From the NCBI GenBank assembly GCA_963728365.1, contig CAVSJI010000003.1:124001-188000 (forward strand): a DNA stretch of 64,000 nt, in the 5' to 3' direction. Shown piece by piece: positions 6,828 to 15,115 of this stretch (the first letter of the stretch is position 1; each line of letters starts with the position of its first letter). The position numbers and the translations under genes are program-made. The notes beneath the pieces are model-generated. The model did not search any database and was not told where the DNA came from. It saw only the letters and a program-made list of their open reading frames with translations. Source of the DNA: VRUE01 sp963728365 (GTDB lineage: Bacteria > Actinomycetota > Thermoleophilia > Solirubrobacterales > 70-9).

Positions 6828-8101
6828 CGAGTTGCCAGCGAATAGGCTTCCTCTGGCCCGAGAAAGGGAACGAGGGTCACGTAGACGACCGGCGGCACTA
6901 TCTCGGACAGCCGCTCGGGGCCTTGTTTCCTCACGTGGTCGTAGAAGAGCGCGTAGAGCGCACCACCAATCGCCTCCGCGGTGATCGGCGGCACGTCGGG
7001 GTTCACCTTGTAGCCCTCGGCCAGCAGCAGCTCCATGCCTTCGGTGACTTTCTCGCGCTCCTCCAGGGCGCGGGTCCCCGCTCCGAAGATCTCGACGGCC
7101 CCGAGGCGCGCGTACTCGGGCTCCAGCACGCCGAAGGTGAACATCGCCTCCTGGGTCGCTTGGATCTTCTGCTGCCAGTCGTGCCCGCGGTTGAACGCGG
7201 GCAGCGCCTCGGAGAGCATCTTCTGGGCGCCGCTGTCGAGAGCGGCGACCATCGCGTCCTCCTTGCTGTCGAAGTGCTCATAGAAGGTGCGCCCCGACGT
7301 CCGCGCTCGCTCGACGATGTCCGCGACGGTGGTCTCGTGGTAGCCCTTCTCGGAGACGACGGCGGCCAGCGCTCGCAGGATTCGCTCCGGCTGAGAGGAG
7401 GCGGCCTGGCGCTCCTCGAAGGAAGGGGCTTTTCGCGGACGGCGCCGAGGCGCCTTCAACGGCCCGGGAGGAGGGGGATTCAAGAACAGCCAGTCCCACA
7501 GCTGGGGCGCCAGCTCGAGCAGCTCTTCCTCTTGGCCGCGGTAAAGGCGCTTGTGGATCACCTTCTGGGCGCCGCCGATCAGAGCCCGCACGATCTTCGA
7601 GGGCATCCCCTCATAGCCGGGAGCCTGTTCGAGGATCTCTTTGAAGAGCGCCTCGAACGCGTCGACCGTGCGGTCGACCAGCGCCACGCCCTCGGGGCCG
7701 GCGGCGTAGACGTCGACGAAGCACATCTTCGCCGCCGCGGGCTGGGCGACGATCTGTTGGAACAGGGTTTCGAAGCCCTGCTTTGCCGCCTCCGTGTCCC
7801 CGGGGCGCTCCAGCCCCGCTTTGACCGTCTCCAGGGCGGGCCCCGCGAGCGCCTCGATCGCGGCGAGGAAGCACTCCTGCTTGTCGGCGAAGTAGCGGTA
7901 AAAGGCGCTGCGCGAGACGCCCGAGAGCTTCTCCAGGTCGGCAACGGTGGTTGCCTCATAACCCCGCTCGGCGACGGTCGCCACCATCGCCGCGAACAGC
8001 CGCTCTCGCTGGTTGCGCTCGGCCTCCTCGCGCGGCGTCCCCCGCCCGGGGCGCAGTTTCCGCGTCCTCAGCTCAGCCGCGTCTCCCCAGGGCGTCTCCA
8101 C
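6818..8101. repeat. 1,284-bp direct repeat, copy A
   Basis: This segment and 13116-14399 align without gaps at an offset of 6,298 bases. By eye I find only two differences, at 6965 (A versus G) and 7199 (G versus C), both silent in the encoded TetR protein. The left boundary is 6 bases beyond the TetR stop codon and the right boundary is the first codon position of the shared coding sequence. Both copies point the same way and bracket about 5 kb with the MmpL genes. No terminal inverted repeats or target duplications were seen. Confidence 0.9.
6824..8101 (-). CDS. Tandem-domain TetR transcriptional regulator, copy A
   Basis: About 425 residues containing two complete TetR units in one chain. 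The first HTH is at about 25-72 (MVATVAERGYEATTVADLEKLSGVSRSAFYRYF) and the second at about 228-275 (LAAVVSEKGYHETTVADIVERARTSGRTFYEHF). A proline/arginine linker PPPPGPLKAPRRRPRK lies before the second HTH. Start choice: GTG at 8101 (VETPWGD), or TTG at 8125. It overlaps the terpene synthase start by ATGA and diverges from the MmpL gene, so it may control both. One polypeptide with two DNA-binding heads could behave as a pseudo-dimer. The protein is identical to that of copy B. Confidence 0.9.
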   Translation of the reverse strand: METPWGDAAELRTRKLRPGRGTPREEAERNQRERLFAAMVATVAERGYEATTVADLEKLSGVSRSAFYRYFADKQECFLAAIEALAGPALETVKAGLERPGDTEAAKQGFETLFQQIVAQPAAAKMCFVDVYAAGPEGVALVDRTVDAFEALFKEILEQAPGYEGMPSKIVRALIGGAQKVIHKRLYRGQEEELLELAPQLWDWLFLNPPPPGPLKAPRRRPRKAPSFEERQAASSQPERILRALAAVVSEKGYHETTVADIVERARTSGRTFYEHFDSKEDAMVAALDSGAQKMLSEALPAFNRGHDWQQKIQATQEAMFTFGVLEPEYARLGAVEIFGAGTRALEEREKVTEGMELLLAEGYKVNPDVPPITAEAIGGALYALFYDHVRKQGPERLSEIVPPVVYVTLVPFLGPEEAYSLATR

Positions 8102-8375
8102 AAGCGCACGATAACCGTGTACCAATGGCGTCCTTCGCCTCCCCGGAGATGGCTATTTGGTGGTACGCCGGTGATCTAATTTGCAACCGCATTGAGATCG
8201 CTTTGTAGTTGGTAACACAGGGATTTACCTGACTCGAATACCGGTGTCGAGGGCAATTATGGTTTGTGTACGTTCTTAAATGCCGGGAGCCGATGTGCCG
8301 CTAAGTACCTCATCGGGGAAATTCATGTCCTCCTCCGGGAACGAAAGAGGATCCACATTTCTTAAACTCCATTGA
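8102..8375. promoter_or_regulatory. Divergent promoter region between TetR copy A and mmpL
   Basis: This 274-base spacer is clearly richer in A/T than its surroundings and holds no gene. It contains imperfect inverted repeats that could be TetR operators, for example GGTAA-cacaggga-TTTACC near 8211-8229 and ACCAAT...ATTTGGT near 8121-8163. None is duplicated upstream of copy B, whose upstream sequence is unrelated. It should carry promoters for both divergent genes; I cannot place -10 and -35 boxes with confidence. Confidence 0.45.
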
Positions 8376-11300
8376 ATGGGAGGGGGAAGCCGGTCCGCGA
8401 GGCGTCGCAAACCTCTCTTGGGTCTTTGCGTCGTGCTGGTCGCCTGCTTGGTTCTCGGGGTGATCGGGCTGGGCGCTGAGGACAAGCTCGATCCGTTCTC
8501 GCTCAGCGTGCCGGGAACCTCCGCTTACGACGGAGATGCCCTCGCCTCGGGCCACTTCGGCGAGTCCTCGCCGTCCGTGGTCCTGCTGCAGGGCCCTCCG
8601 GCCGCGCTCGATCGCCAGGGGGTGGTCTTGGTCCGCGCCCTGCGCCGCGATCCAAATGCCACCGTGATCTCTCCTTGGGATCGGGGGTCAGTCGCAGCCC
8701 TTAGGCCAGGCGAGCGCAAGGCGATTGTCCTGGTGGACTTTCGCGTGCCCCTGGCCGAGGCGATGCGCGACACGGTGCCTCACCTGGAACGCATCCTCGA
8801 AAGCCGAGCCCACGCGCCGGTCAAAGCGACGCAGTCGGGATTCGCAAGCGTCTCGCTGGCGCTGCAGGACGAATCGCTTGGTGCAACCCAGCAGGCTGAG
8901 CTGCTTGCCGGGCCGCTGCTGATCCTCATTCTCCTGTTCGTCTTCCGCTCCGTTGCCGCCGCCGCGATTCCACTCGCCTTTGGCGCTCTGACCGTCTTCG
9001 CGGGACGCGGCGTCCTCACCCTGTTGACCTCGGTGATGACGATCGACGCGCTCTCGCTGGCCGTCTGCACGATGATGGGCCTGGCGCTCGGCGTCGACTA
9101 CTCGCTGCTGATCGTCTCCAGGTTCCGCGAGGAGCTCGATCGCGATCGCGACCCTTGGGAGGCGGCCGCCGTGACTCGGGAAAGCGCCGGTCGCACCACA
9201 CTTTTCGCCGGCGTCACGCTGATCGTCGCGGTTGTCTTCTCGGCCTTTCTGCAGCCGGGGTCGCTGCTGCTTTCCCTGGCGACGACAGTTGGCGTGGTCG
9301 CTGCGATCAGCGTCGCCGTTTCCATGCTTGCCGTCCCCCCACTTCTTGCATTGATCGGCGAGAGGATCAACGCGGGGCGAATTGGCGCGTCGAAGCCGGC
9401 CCGGCAGCGTCCGACCATTGCCGCAGCCGCCACGGCCGCGCTTAGCCGCCCGGCCGTGGCCGCGCTCTTGGTGGCGGCACCCCTTGTGCTGCTGGCACTG
9501 CCCAACGTCGCTTTCTCGACCGGCGCTCCGGGAATACAAGAGCTGTCCGCCTCGAATTCAGCTCGCAAGAGTGCCGAGACCATCGATCGCGTCGTTGGCC
9601 CAGGATGGGGGGCGCCCTTTATCGTCGTGGCCGCGACCCGATCCGGCCCGATTACGACGCCGAAGAAGCTGGCGCTGCTGGCGCGGTGGCAGCGTCGAAT
9701 CGGCTCTCAGCCTGGGGTCCGCGCGGTTATCGGACCGGCGCCGATCGCCAGTCGCACGACGCCACTGCACTCGTTTGGAGCGAGGCTCGTATCGCGGGAT
9801 CGAGGCGACGCGGCCGAGCTCGACCGCGTCGGCCCGGGTCTTGGGCGGGCCAGTCGAGCCGTGGCGAGGCTGCGGCACGGGATTGCCCGCGGAGCGCAAG
9901 GGAGCGGCCTGCTGGCCGAAGGGGCTGGACGGGCGGCCGCGGGTGCGAGGCTCATCGCGGACGGCCTCAGTCGCGCGACGCTCCGCGGTTCGCAAGCCAG
10001 CGAGGCGATCGAACGTCTTCGAGGCGGCAGCAAGCTGCTTGCGGATGGCCAGCGCAAAGCCTCGGTTGGCTCATTGAGCCTGACCCTGGGCCTGCGTTCT
10101 CTGCTTCCACAGATGCGCGGAGGCGACCTTGCGCGTGCGCGAAGCATCGCCACCAAGCTTGAACGCGCCGCCTCCGCAGACCCATCGCTCAGGCCGGTGG
10201 CGAACCAGGCGCGCGTTCTGGCTCGAACGATCGCTTCCCACGGCAACGAAGTGCGGCGATTGCGCGACGTCGCTCAGGACGTGAATGGGGGTTTGAACCG
10301 CCTTGTCTCGGGTGGGCGGCGCCTCGAAGCCGGGGTGGGAGAGCTGTCGCAGGCAGCCAGTGGCCTCGCCGCAGGCCTCGGGCGTCTCGGCAGCGGCACC
10401 GAACGGCTTGCCGGTGGACTGGACGAACTGCAAGGGGGCGCAGGAACTCTCCAGAATGGCCTTTCGGACGGTTTCCATCGCTCCTATCCACTGCAGGCGA
10501 GGCTGAAGCGGGCGGGGGTGCGGGCTTCCGCCGTCGCCATCCCACTCACACGTGGAATCAACCGGCTGCAGCGCGATTCTCCGCACCTTTTCGATTCCGG
10601 GTACTTCGTTCTTTCGGCCCTCGACGGTGCTTCGTCGCAAAGCAAGGCCGCGGCGGAAGAGGCGATCAGCATTGGTGGCGGTGGACAGGCGGCAAGGATG
10701 GTGGTCGTTTCGACGTACGGCTTTAACACCTCCGGATCGAGGAGCATCGGTGGCCGCCTGCTTGCCGATGCGAGACAGCTTGGCGATGAAGGCGGGCTGA
10801 GGACCGGGGTTACCGGCGGAGCCGCAACGGTCAATGCCTACGGTGAAGCAACGGAGGCCCGGCTGCCCTTCGTTCTCGGGGCATTTGTGCTCTTCACCCT
10901 TCTGGCGCTGGTCGTGATCCTGCGAGCGCCGCTGCTGGCGCTCCTTGCGGTGTGCCTCAACCTCGCCTCGGTGGCGGCGGCGATCGGAGTGCTGACGCTC
11001 ATCTGCCGGATCCCCGCTGGTTACCCCCTGGGCGGTCACCCCTACATTGACACCGTGGGCGCCGGCGCGATCTTTGGGGTGACGTTTGGGCTGTCGATCG
11101 ACTACGCCGTCTTTCTGATCGCACGAATGCGCGAGCGGTATCTGGTCGATGGAGACAACCGGGCCGCGATCGAATTTGGTCTCGAGAAGACGGCAGGAGT
11201 GATAACCGGTGCCGCCGCGATCATGGCGGCGGTCTTCATCTCCTTCGCGACGGCGCCGATCGCGACCGTGAGCCAGATGGGCGTAGGGCTGACGGTGGCG

Positions 11301-11459
11301 ATCCTGCTTGACGCGACCGTGGTCCGAATCGTGCTCCTGCCGGCGCTCATGCTTCTTCTGGGCGACCGGGTTTGGCACGTGCCGCGGGCGCTCGACCGCG
11401 TTCTTCGGGGCCGAAGCGTTCTCGATGGAGGGCGGATCCATACGAGGGTTGGTCCATAG
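8376..11459 (+). CDS. MmpL-family RND transporter
   Basis: A 1,027-residue inner-membrane exporter of the MmpL/RND superfamily, which moves lipids or other hydrophobic compounds using the proton gradient. An N-terminal membrane span (CVVLVACLVLGVIGL) is followed by a large external domain, then clusters of spans carrying the family's GxxxDY motifs: LGVDYSLLIVSR near residue 240 and LSIDYAVFLIARMRE near 907. Between them is a long external coiled region (about 470-700) with many Gly/Leu/Ala repeats, typical of MmpL proteins with a helical extension. Codon use is visibly less GC-biased than in housekeeping genes of the window. It is followed by two exported proteins, probably one operon. Confidence 0.88.
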   Translation: MGGGSRSARRRKPLLGLCVVLVACLVLGVIGLGAEDKLDPFSLSVPGTSAYDGDALASGHFGESSPSVVLLQGPPAALDRQGVVLVRALRRDPNATVISPWDRGSVAALRPGERKAIVLVDFRVPLAEAMRDTVPHLERILESRAHAPVKATQSGFASVSLALQDESLGATQQAELLAGPLLILILLFVFRSVAAAAIPLAFGALTVFAGRGVLTLLTSVMTIDALSLAVCTMMGLALGVDYSLLIVSRFREELDRDRDPWEAAAVTRESAGRTTLFAGVTLIVAVVFSAFLQPGSLLLSLATTVGVVAAISVAVSMLAVPPLLALIGERINAGRIGASKPARQRPTIAAAATAALSRPAVAALLVAAPLVLLALPNVAFSTGAPGIQELSASNSARKSAETIDRVVGPGWGAPFIVVAATRSGPITTPKKLALLARWQRRIGSQPGVRAVIGPAPIASRTTPLHSFGARLVSRDRGDAAELDRVGPGLGRASRAVARLRHGIARGAQGSGLLAEGAGRAAAGARLIADGLSRATLRGSQASEAIERLRGGSKLLADGQRKASVGSLSLTLGLRSLLPQMRGGDLARARSIATKLERAASADPSLRPVANQARVLARTIASHGNEVRRLRDVAQDVNGGLNRLVSGGRRLEAGVGELSQAASGLAAGLGRLGSGTERLAGGLDELQGGAGTLQNGLSDGFHRSYPLQARLKRAGVRASAVAIPLTRGINRLQRDSPHLFDSGYFVLSALDGASSQSKAAAEEAISIGGGGQAARMVVVSTYGFNTSGSRSIGGRLLADARQLGDEGGLRTGVTGGAATVNAYGEATEARLPFVLGAFVLFTLLALVVILRAPLLALLAVCLNLASVAAAIGVLTLICRIPAGYPLGGHPYIDTVGAGAIFGVTFGLSIDYAVFLIARMRERYLVDGDNRAAIEFGLEKTAGVITGAAAIMAAVFISFATAPIATVSQMGVGLTVAILLDATVVRIVLLPALMLLLGDRVWHVPRALDRVLRGRSVLDGGRIHTRVGP

Positions 11460-11477
11460 CGAGTGGGAGGTTGAGAA

Positions 11478-11984
11478 ATGGAGAAGGCAATGTGTAGAGC
11501 GGGTTGGCGCGGGTTGACCGTTGGGTTGCTGGTCGCGGTCGTGGCTGTGGTGACCGGGAGCGCCCTGGCGGCGGAAGAGCCGACGCGTGGCGAATACGTC
11601 GACCGCTTGGAGCGCATCTGCAAGCCGGATGCGGAAGCCACGCAGCGAGCGATGAAGGGCGCGCGCTCCGACATCAAGGCGGAACGGCTGTCGGTGGCAG
11701 CCAGAAAGTTCGCGAAGGCCACGCGGATCTTCGGGTCGACCGTCAAGAAGATCGCGCCGGTTCCTCGCCCGGCCGCGGACAAGGAGAGGCTGGCAAGGTG
11801 GTTCACGGACCTCAGGAGGCAGGGGTCGTACCTTGGTCAGATCACGGCCCAGCTCCGGTCTGATCACGCCATCAAGGCACAGCGCCTGATTGCCCGCTTT
11901 ATACATAGCGGCAATCTGGCCAACGATGTGGTCCTGGCCTTTGGGTTCAGCTACTGCAGCTTCAAGTTCTCCAGGTACGGGTGA
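11478..11984 (+). CDS. Secreted hypothetical protein following mmpL
   Basis: A 168-residue protein with a clear Sec signal peptide (LTVGLLVAVVAVVTGSALAA, cleavage after about residue 32). The mature part starts EEPTRGEYVDRLERICKPD, is helical and basic, and has two cysteines (about residues 48 and 160), which may form a disulfide. Similar GEYVxRxExICK exported proteins are common in Thermoleophilia, but no function is known to me. It starts 18 bases after mmpL with a GGGAGG-like sequence upstream and is followed 6 bases later by another exported gene, so it is likely an accessory of the MmpL exporter. Confidence 0.7.
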   Translation: MEKAMCRAGWRGLTVGLLVAVVAVVTGSALAAEEPTRGEYVDRLERICKPDAEATQRAMKGARSDIKAERLSVAARKFAKATRIFGSTVKKIAPVPRPAADKERLARWFTDLRRQGSYLGQITAQLRSDHAIKAQRLIARFIHSGNLANDVVLAFGFSYCSFKFSRYG

Positions 11985-11990
11985 GCGGGT

Positions 11991-12776
11991 GTGATCTCGG
12001 TTTTGCGAAGAGGATCCATTGCCATGGCGCTTGCGCTGGCCGCGCTTGGCTTGCTGGTCATCACGGTGGCGAAGGGAGAGCGATCGCAGTACGGAGCGCT
12101 GATCGTGTCCCTGGGGGGGCGGCTCTCACCTCTGTCGTTGCCTCGAGACCGTGCCACACCGGTTGCCGTCGGCCTTGAGGGCAGCTTGAGAACGGTTGAC
12201 GGGTCCCCGCTGCCCCGGGTTGCGCGGGTCGAAATTGGCCTTCCCCAGCAAGCCGTCCTTGCGACCCGTGGCCTGCCAACGTGCACCCGTCGCAAGCTGG
12301 TCGTCACGAGCAATGCCGATGCCTTGGCCGTCTGCGGAGCGGCGCTGGTGGGCCGTGGCCGCTTTGACCTGACCGTACGAGTGCCGCATCAAGAGCCATT
12401 TGCGATTCACACCCATCTCTTGGCGTTCAACGCCCGCATCGAGGGCCGCCGAGCGGTGCTGCTTCATGCATATACGGCCGCTCCGCCACTCGCGGTTGTG
12501 CTCCCGTTCACCTTCAGCCATGGGTCGGGGCGCTTCGGAACGAAGCTCGCCGCCAACCTCCCTGCGCTTGGCGGCTGGGCTCGAGTCGCTCGATTCAAAA
12601 TGGTTCTCTGGCGCCGCTATGCGGATCGCGGCCGCCGGCGCAGCTATCTGAGTGCCTCCTGTCCGATTCCCAAGCGCTTTACCGCGGGTTTCTTCTCATT
12701 TGCCCGGATCTCCTACAAGCTCGATGACGGTCGCCAGGTGAGCGCGGCGATCGCCCGTAGCTGCCGCGCGCGATAG
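11991..12776 (+). CDS. Exported hypothetical protein, third gene of the mmpL operon
   Basis: A 261-residue protein from a GTG at 11991, six bases after the preceding stop. Residues about 8-28 form a membrane span or uncleaved signal (AMALALAALGLLVITVAKG). The rest is beta-rich with paired cysteines (about 95 and 112; 225 and 258) and a conserved-looking end YLSASCPIPKRFTAGFFSFAR...SYKLDDGR. I associate this C-terminal pattern with an uncharacterised Thermoleophilia family found near MmpL genes; that is from memory and not checked. An envelope partner in substrate hand-over is the simplest reading. Confidence 0.65.
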   Translation: MISVLRRGSIAMALALAALGLLVITVAKGERSQYGALIVSLGGRLSPLSLPRDRATPVAVGLEGSLRTVDGSPLPRVARVEIGLPQQAVLATRGLPTCTRRKLVVTSNADALAVCGAALVGRGRFDLTVRVPHQEPFAIHTHLLAFNARIEGRRAVLLHAYTAAPPLAVVLPFTFSHGSGRFGTKLAANLPALGGWARVARFKMVLWRRYADRGRRRSYLSASCPIPKRFTAGFFSFARISYKLDDGRQVSAAIARSCRAR

Positions 12777-13115
12777 CCGTATTGCGCTCCGGCCGGGCTC
12801 ATTGGAACGAGCTGGGGGCAAACCGAGCACGCAAACGACTGTTTAACAAACCTCAATATGTTTGCTTTGGTATGTTAATGTTCCGAAATGGCTGTCTGTT
12901 GGGAGGGGCTGTCGCGCCGCCATTGGGCGTTAGGCGCAAGGTCGAGGTCTGAGAACGTTTCTGGTTCGTCGACCTCTGGGAAGGTCGAGCCGCGGTGGTT
13001 TCGCAGCCCGCCCGTCTCTCTCTGCAACTGGCACGAAGGCAGCCTCCATGTGCCGCGTCGCCCATGTCGTCGGCTCGGTGGCGCGGCACATGGAGGCACC
13101 TTGACGCCTTTAAGC
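12777..13115. other. Intergenic region with hairpin, downstream of mmpL operon
   Basis: A 339-base stretch without a credible gene. The first part (12840-12890) is A/T-rich with an imperfect inverted repeat AACAAAC...GTTTGCTT, a possible promoter or operator. At 13042-13057 and 13082-13097 lie perfect 16-base inverted arms GCCTCCATGTGCCGCG separated by 24 bases. The hairpin has no T-tract, so it is not a standard terminator. It ends about 18 bases before the start of repeat copy B, close to the point where the duplicated segment joins. Confidence 0.6.
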
Positions 13116-14399
13116 CCCCGCTCATCGAGTTGCCAGCGAATAGGCTTCCTCTGGCCCGAGAAAGGGAACGAGGGTCACGTAGACGACCGGCGGCACTATC
13201 TCGGACAGCCGCTCGGGGCCTTGTTTCCTCACGTGGTCGTAGAAGAGCGCGTAGAGCGCACCGCCAATCGCCTCCGCGGTGATCGGCGGCACGTCGGGGT
13301 TCACCTTGTAGCCCTCGGCCAGCAGCAGCTCCATGCCTTCGGTGACTTTCTCGCGCTCCTCCAGGGCGCGGGTCCCCGCTCCGAAGATCTCGACGGCCCC
13401 GAGGCGCGCGTACTCGGGCTCCAGCACGCCGAAGGTGAACATCGCCTCCTGGGTCGCTTGGATCTTCTGCTGCCAGTCGTGCCCGCGGTTGAACGCCGGC
13501 AGCGCCTCGGAGAGCATCTTCTGGGCGCCGCTGTCGAGAGCGGCGACCATCGCGTCCTCCTTGCTGTCGAAGTGCTCATAGAAGGTGCGCCCCGACGTCC
13601 GCGCTCGCTCGACGATGTCCGCGACGGTGGTCTCGTGGTAGCCCTTCTCGGAGACGACGGCGGCCAGCGCTCGCAGGATTCGCTCCGGCTGAGAGGAGGC
13701 GGCCTGGCGCTCCTCGAAGGAAGGGGCTTTTCGCGGACGGCGCCGAGGCGCCTTCAACGGCCCGGGAGGAGGGGGATTCAAGAACAGCCAGTCCCACAGC
13801 TGGGGCGCCAGCTCGAGCAGCTCTTCCTCTTGGCCGCGGTAAAGGCGCTTGTGGATCACCTTCTGGGCGCCGCCGATCAGAGCCCGCACGATCTTCGAGG
13901 GCATCCCCTCATAGCCGGGAGCCTGTTCGAGGATCTCTTTGAAGAGCGCCTCGAACGCGTCGACCGTGCGGTCGACCAGCGCCACGCCCTCGGGGCCGGC
14001 GGCGTAGACGTCGACGAAGCACATCTTCGCCGCCGCGGGCTGGGCGACGATCTGTTGGAACAGGGTTTCGAAGCCCTGCTTTGCCGCCTCCGTGTCCCCG
14101 GGGCGCTCCAGCCCCGCTTTGACCGTCTCCAGGGCGGGCCCCGCGAGCGCCTCGATCGCGGCGAGGAAGCACTCCTGCTTGTCGGCGAAGTAGCGGTAAA
14201 AGGCGCTGCGCGAGACGCCCGAGAGCTTCTCCAGGTCGGCAACGGTGGTTGCCTCATAACCCCGCTCGGCGACGGTCGCCACCATCGCCGCGAACAGCCG
14301 CTCTCGCTGGTTGCGCTCGGCCTCCTCGCGCGGCGTCCCCCGCCCGGGGCGCAGTTTCCGCGTCCTCAGCTCAGCCGCGTCTCCCCAGGGCGTCTCCAC
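13116..14399. repeat. 1,284-bp direct repeat, copy B
   Basis: Second copy of 6818-8101 in the same orientation, with two silent differences. Here the downstream terpene synthase is absent, although the bases corresponding to its overlapping ATG are retained in the shared sequence. The duplication therefore took the regulator gene only. Confidence 0.9.
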
Positions 14400-14402
14400 C
14401 AT
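13122..14402 (-). CDS. Tandem-domain TetR transcriptional regulator, copy B
   Basis: Encodes the same protein as the gene ending at 6824, plus an ATG one codon ahead of the shared GTG (ATG at 14400-14402, MVETPWGD). Two TetR domains are present as in copy A. Upstream, at 14480-14515, is a different A/T-rich region with the palindrome TACCGGTA, so this copy is probably transcribed from its own promoter. It is not followed by a gene on the same strand. Both copies being intact with only silent changes points to a very recent duplication or ongoing gene conversion. Confidence 0.88.
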   Translation of the reverse strand: MVETPWGDAAELRTRKLRPGRGTPREEAERNQRERLFAAMVATVAERGYEATTVADLEKLSGVSRSAFYRYFADKQECFLAAIEALAGPALETVKAGLERPGDTEAAKQGFETLFQQIVAQPAAAKMCFVDVYAAGPEGVALVDRTVDAFEALFKEILEQAPGYEGMPSKIVRALIGGAQKVIHKRLYRGQEEELLELAPQLWDWLFLNPPPPGPLKAPRRRPRKAPSFEERQAASSQPERILRALAAVVSEKGYHETTVADIVERARTSGRTFYEHFDSKEDAMVAALDSGAQKMLSEALPAFNRGHDWQQKIQATQEAMFTFGVLEPEYARLGAVEIFGAGTRALEEREKVTEGMELLLAEGYKVNPDVPPITAEAIGGALYALFYDHVRKQGPERLSEIVPPVVYVTLVPFLGPEEAYSLATR

Positions 14403-14599
14403 CGTCAGCGAACGATAACCCTGCGCTTGGAGCTGCGGCAACGGCGCTGTTGTCGCGGTCGATGCGAACGCTCAAAGCCCTCTACCGGTATGCTACTGTT
14501 TCGATATAATGAGAGGTTGGGAGGCCAGAGAGCGAGCACCCCGACGAGCATCGTGGCCGGAATGGTAGCCCCGACGGTCCGTATTCGTTCCTTTTTTCT

Positions 14600-14624
14600 G
14601 GCCTTGGGACGATCTCCCAAGGCC
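14600..14624. other. Perfect palindrome GGCCTTGGGA-cgatc-TCCCAAGGCC
   Basis: Perfect 10-base arms around a 5-base spacer, 30 bases before the start of the small gene at 14654. A run of six T precedes it on the plus strand, the wrong side for a plus-strand terminator, and on the minus strand the flank reads as A-rich. An operator or a small structured leader is more likely than a terminator. Confidence 0.5.
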
Positions 14625-14653
14625 CCCAATGCAACTGCGCCCGGTCTCGAAGC

Positions 14654-15031
14654 GTGATTCGAGCCAGCGACATAGACAGAATTCTCAACCGTCCCGGGCG
14701 ATACGACGAATGCATCGCAGAATGGTGCCGGCGCAACGATGTCGACGAGACGGTGATACGTCGGTTGAAAGAGATCTACGGATTCAACAGCGAGAGCGTG
14801 GCCATCGCGCTCAATGCATTTCGACTCGGCCATGAGGCCCGCCGGAAAGATGAGCCCAGGTCGACGGATTCCCTCGCCGGAGGCGGCCGGCGATATGTCG
14901 TCGAGTCCGTCGTCGTAGATCGGACCGACGGTCGGATCATGGCCAACCCTACCCCTGTTCAGAGCGATGCCGAAGGCCTCGCGGGCGCCTGCAACGAAAT
15001 CGACCCCGAGCCGGCGTCGGGCTGGTCATAG
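14654..15031 (+). CDS. Small hypothetical protein
   Basis: A 125-residue frame from a GTG. The first 65 residues (IRASDIDRILNRPGRYDECIAEWC...LKEIYGFNSESVAIALNAF) look like a folded helical domain with two cysteines. The remainder is low-complexity and may be disordered. I do not recognise the family. An antisense frame of 142 residues overlaps it but has poorer composition. It lies between TetR copy B and the GGDEF/EAL gene, and codon use is atypical for the chromosome, so it may belong to the acquired block. Confidence 0.4.
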   Translation: MIRASDIDRILNRPGRYDECIAEWCRRNDVDETVIRRLKEIYGFNSESVAIALNAFRLGHEARRKDEPRSTDSLAGGGRRYVVESVVVDRTDGRIMANPTPVQSDAEGLAGACNEIDPEPASGWS

Positions 15032-15115
15032 ACCCTGACCGACCGGCGGGTGGCTGCCTGTCGGCGGATTGCCGTCCGTGCTCAAGCGTGCGTGGCGAGC
15101 GCCGATAAGCCAGGC

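Noticed and set aside
6818..14399. Composite transposon bounded by insertion sequences
   Set aside because: The repeats are regulator genes with no transposase, no terminal inverted repeats and no target-site duplication.
14405..14833. Minus-strand 142-residue frame overlapping the small gene at 14654
   Set aside because: Its composition is irregular and its start runs into the TetR copy B promoter; the plus-strand frame looks more protein-like, though neither is certain.
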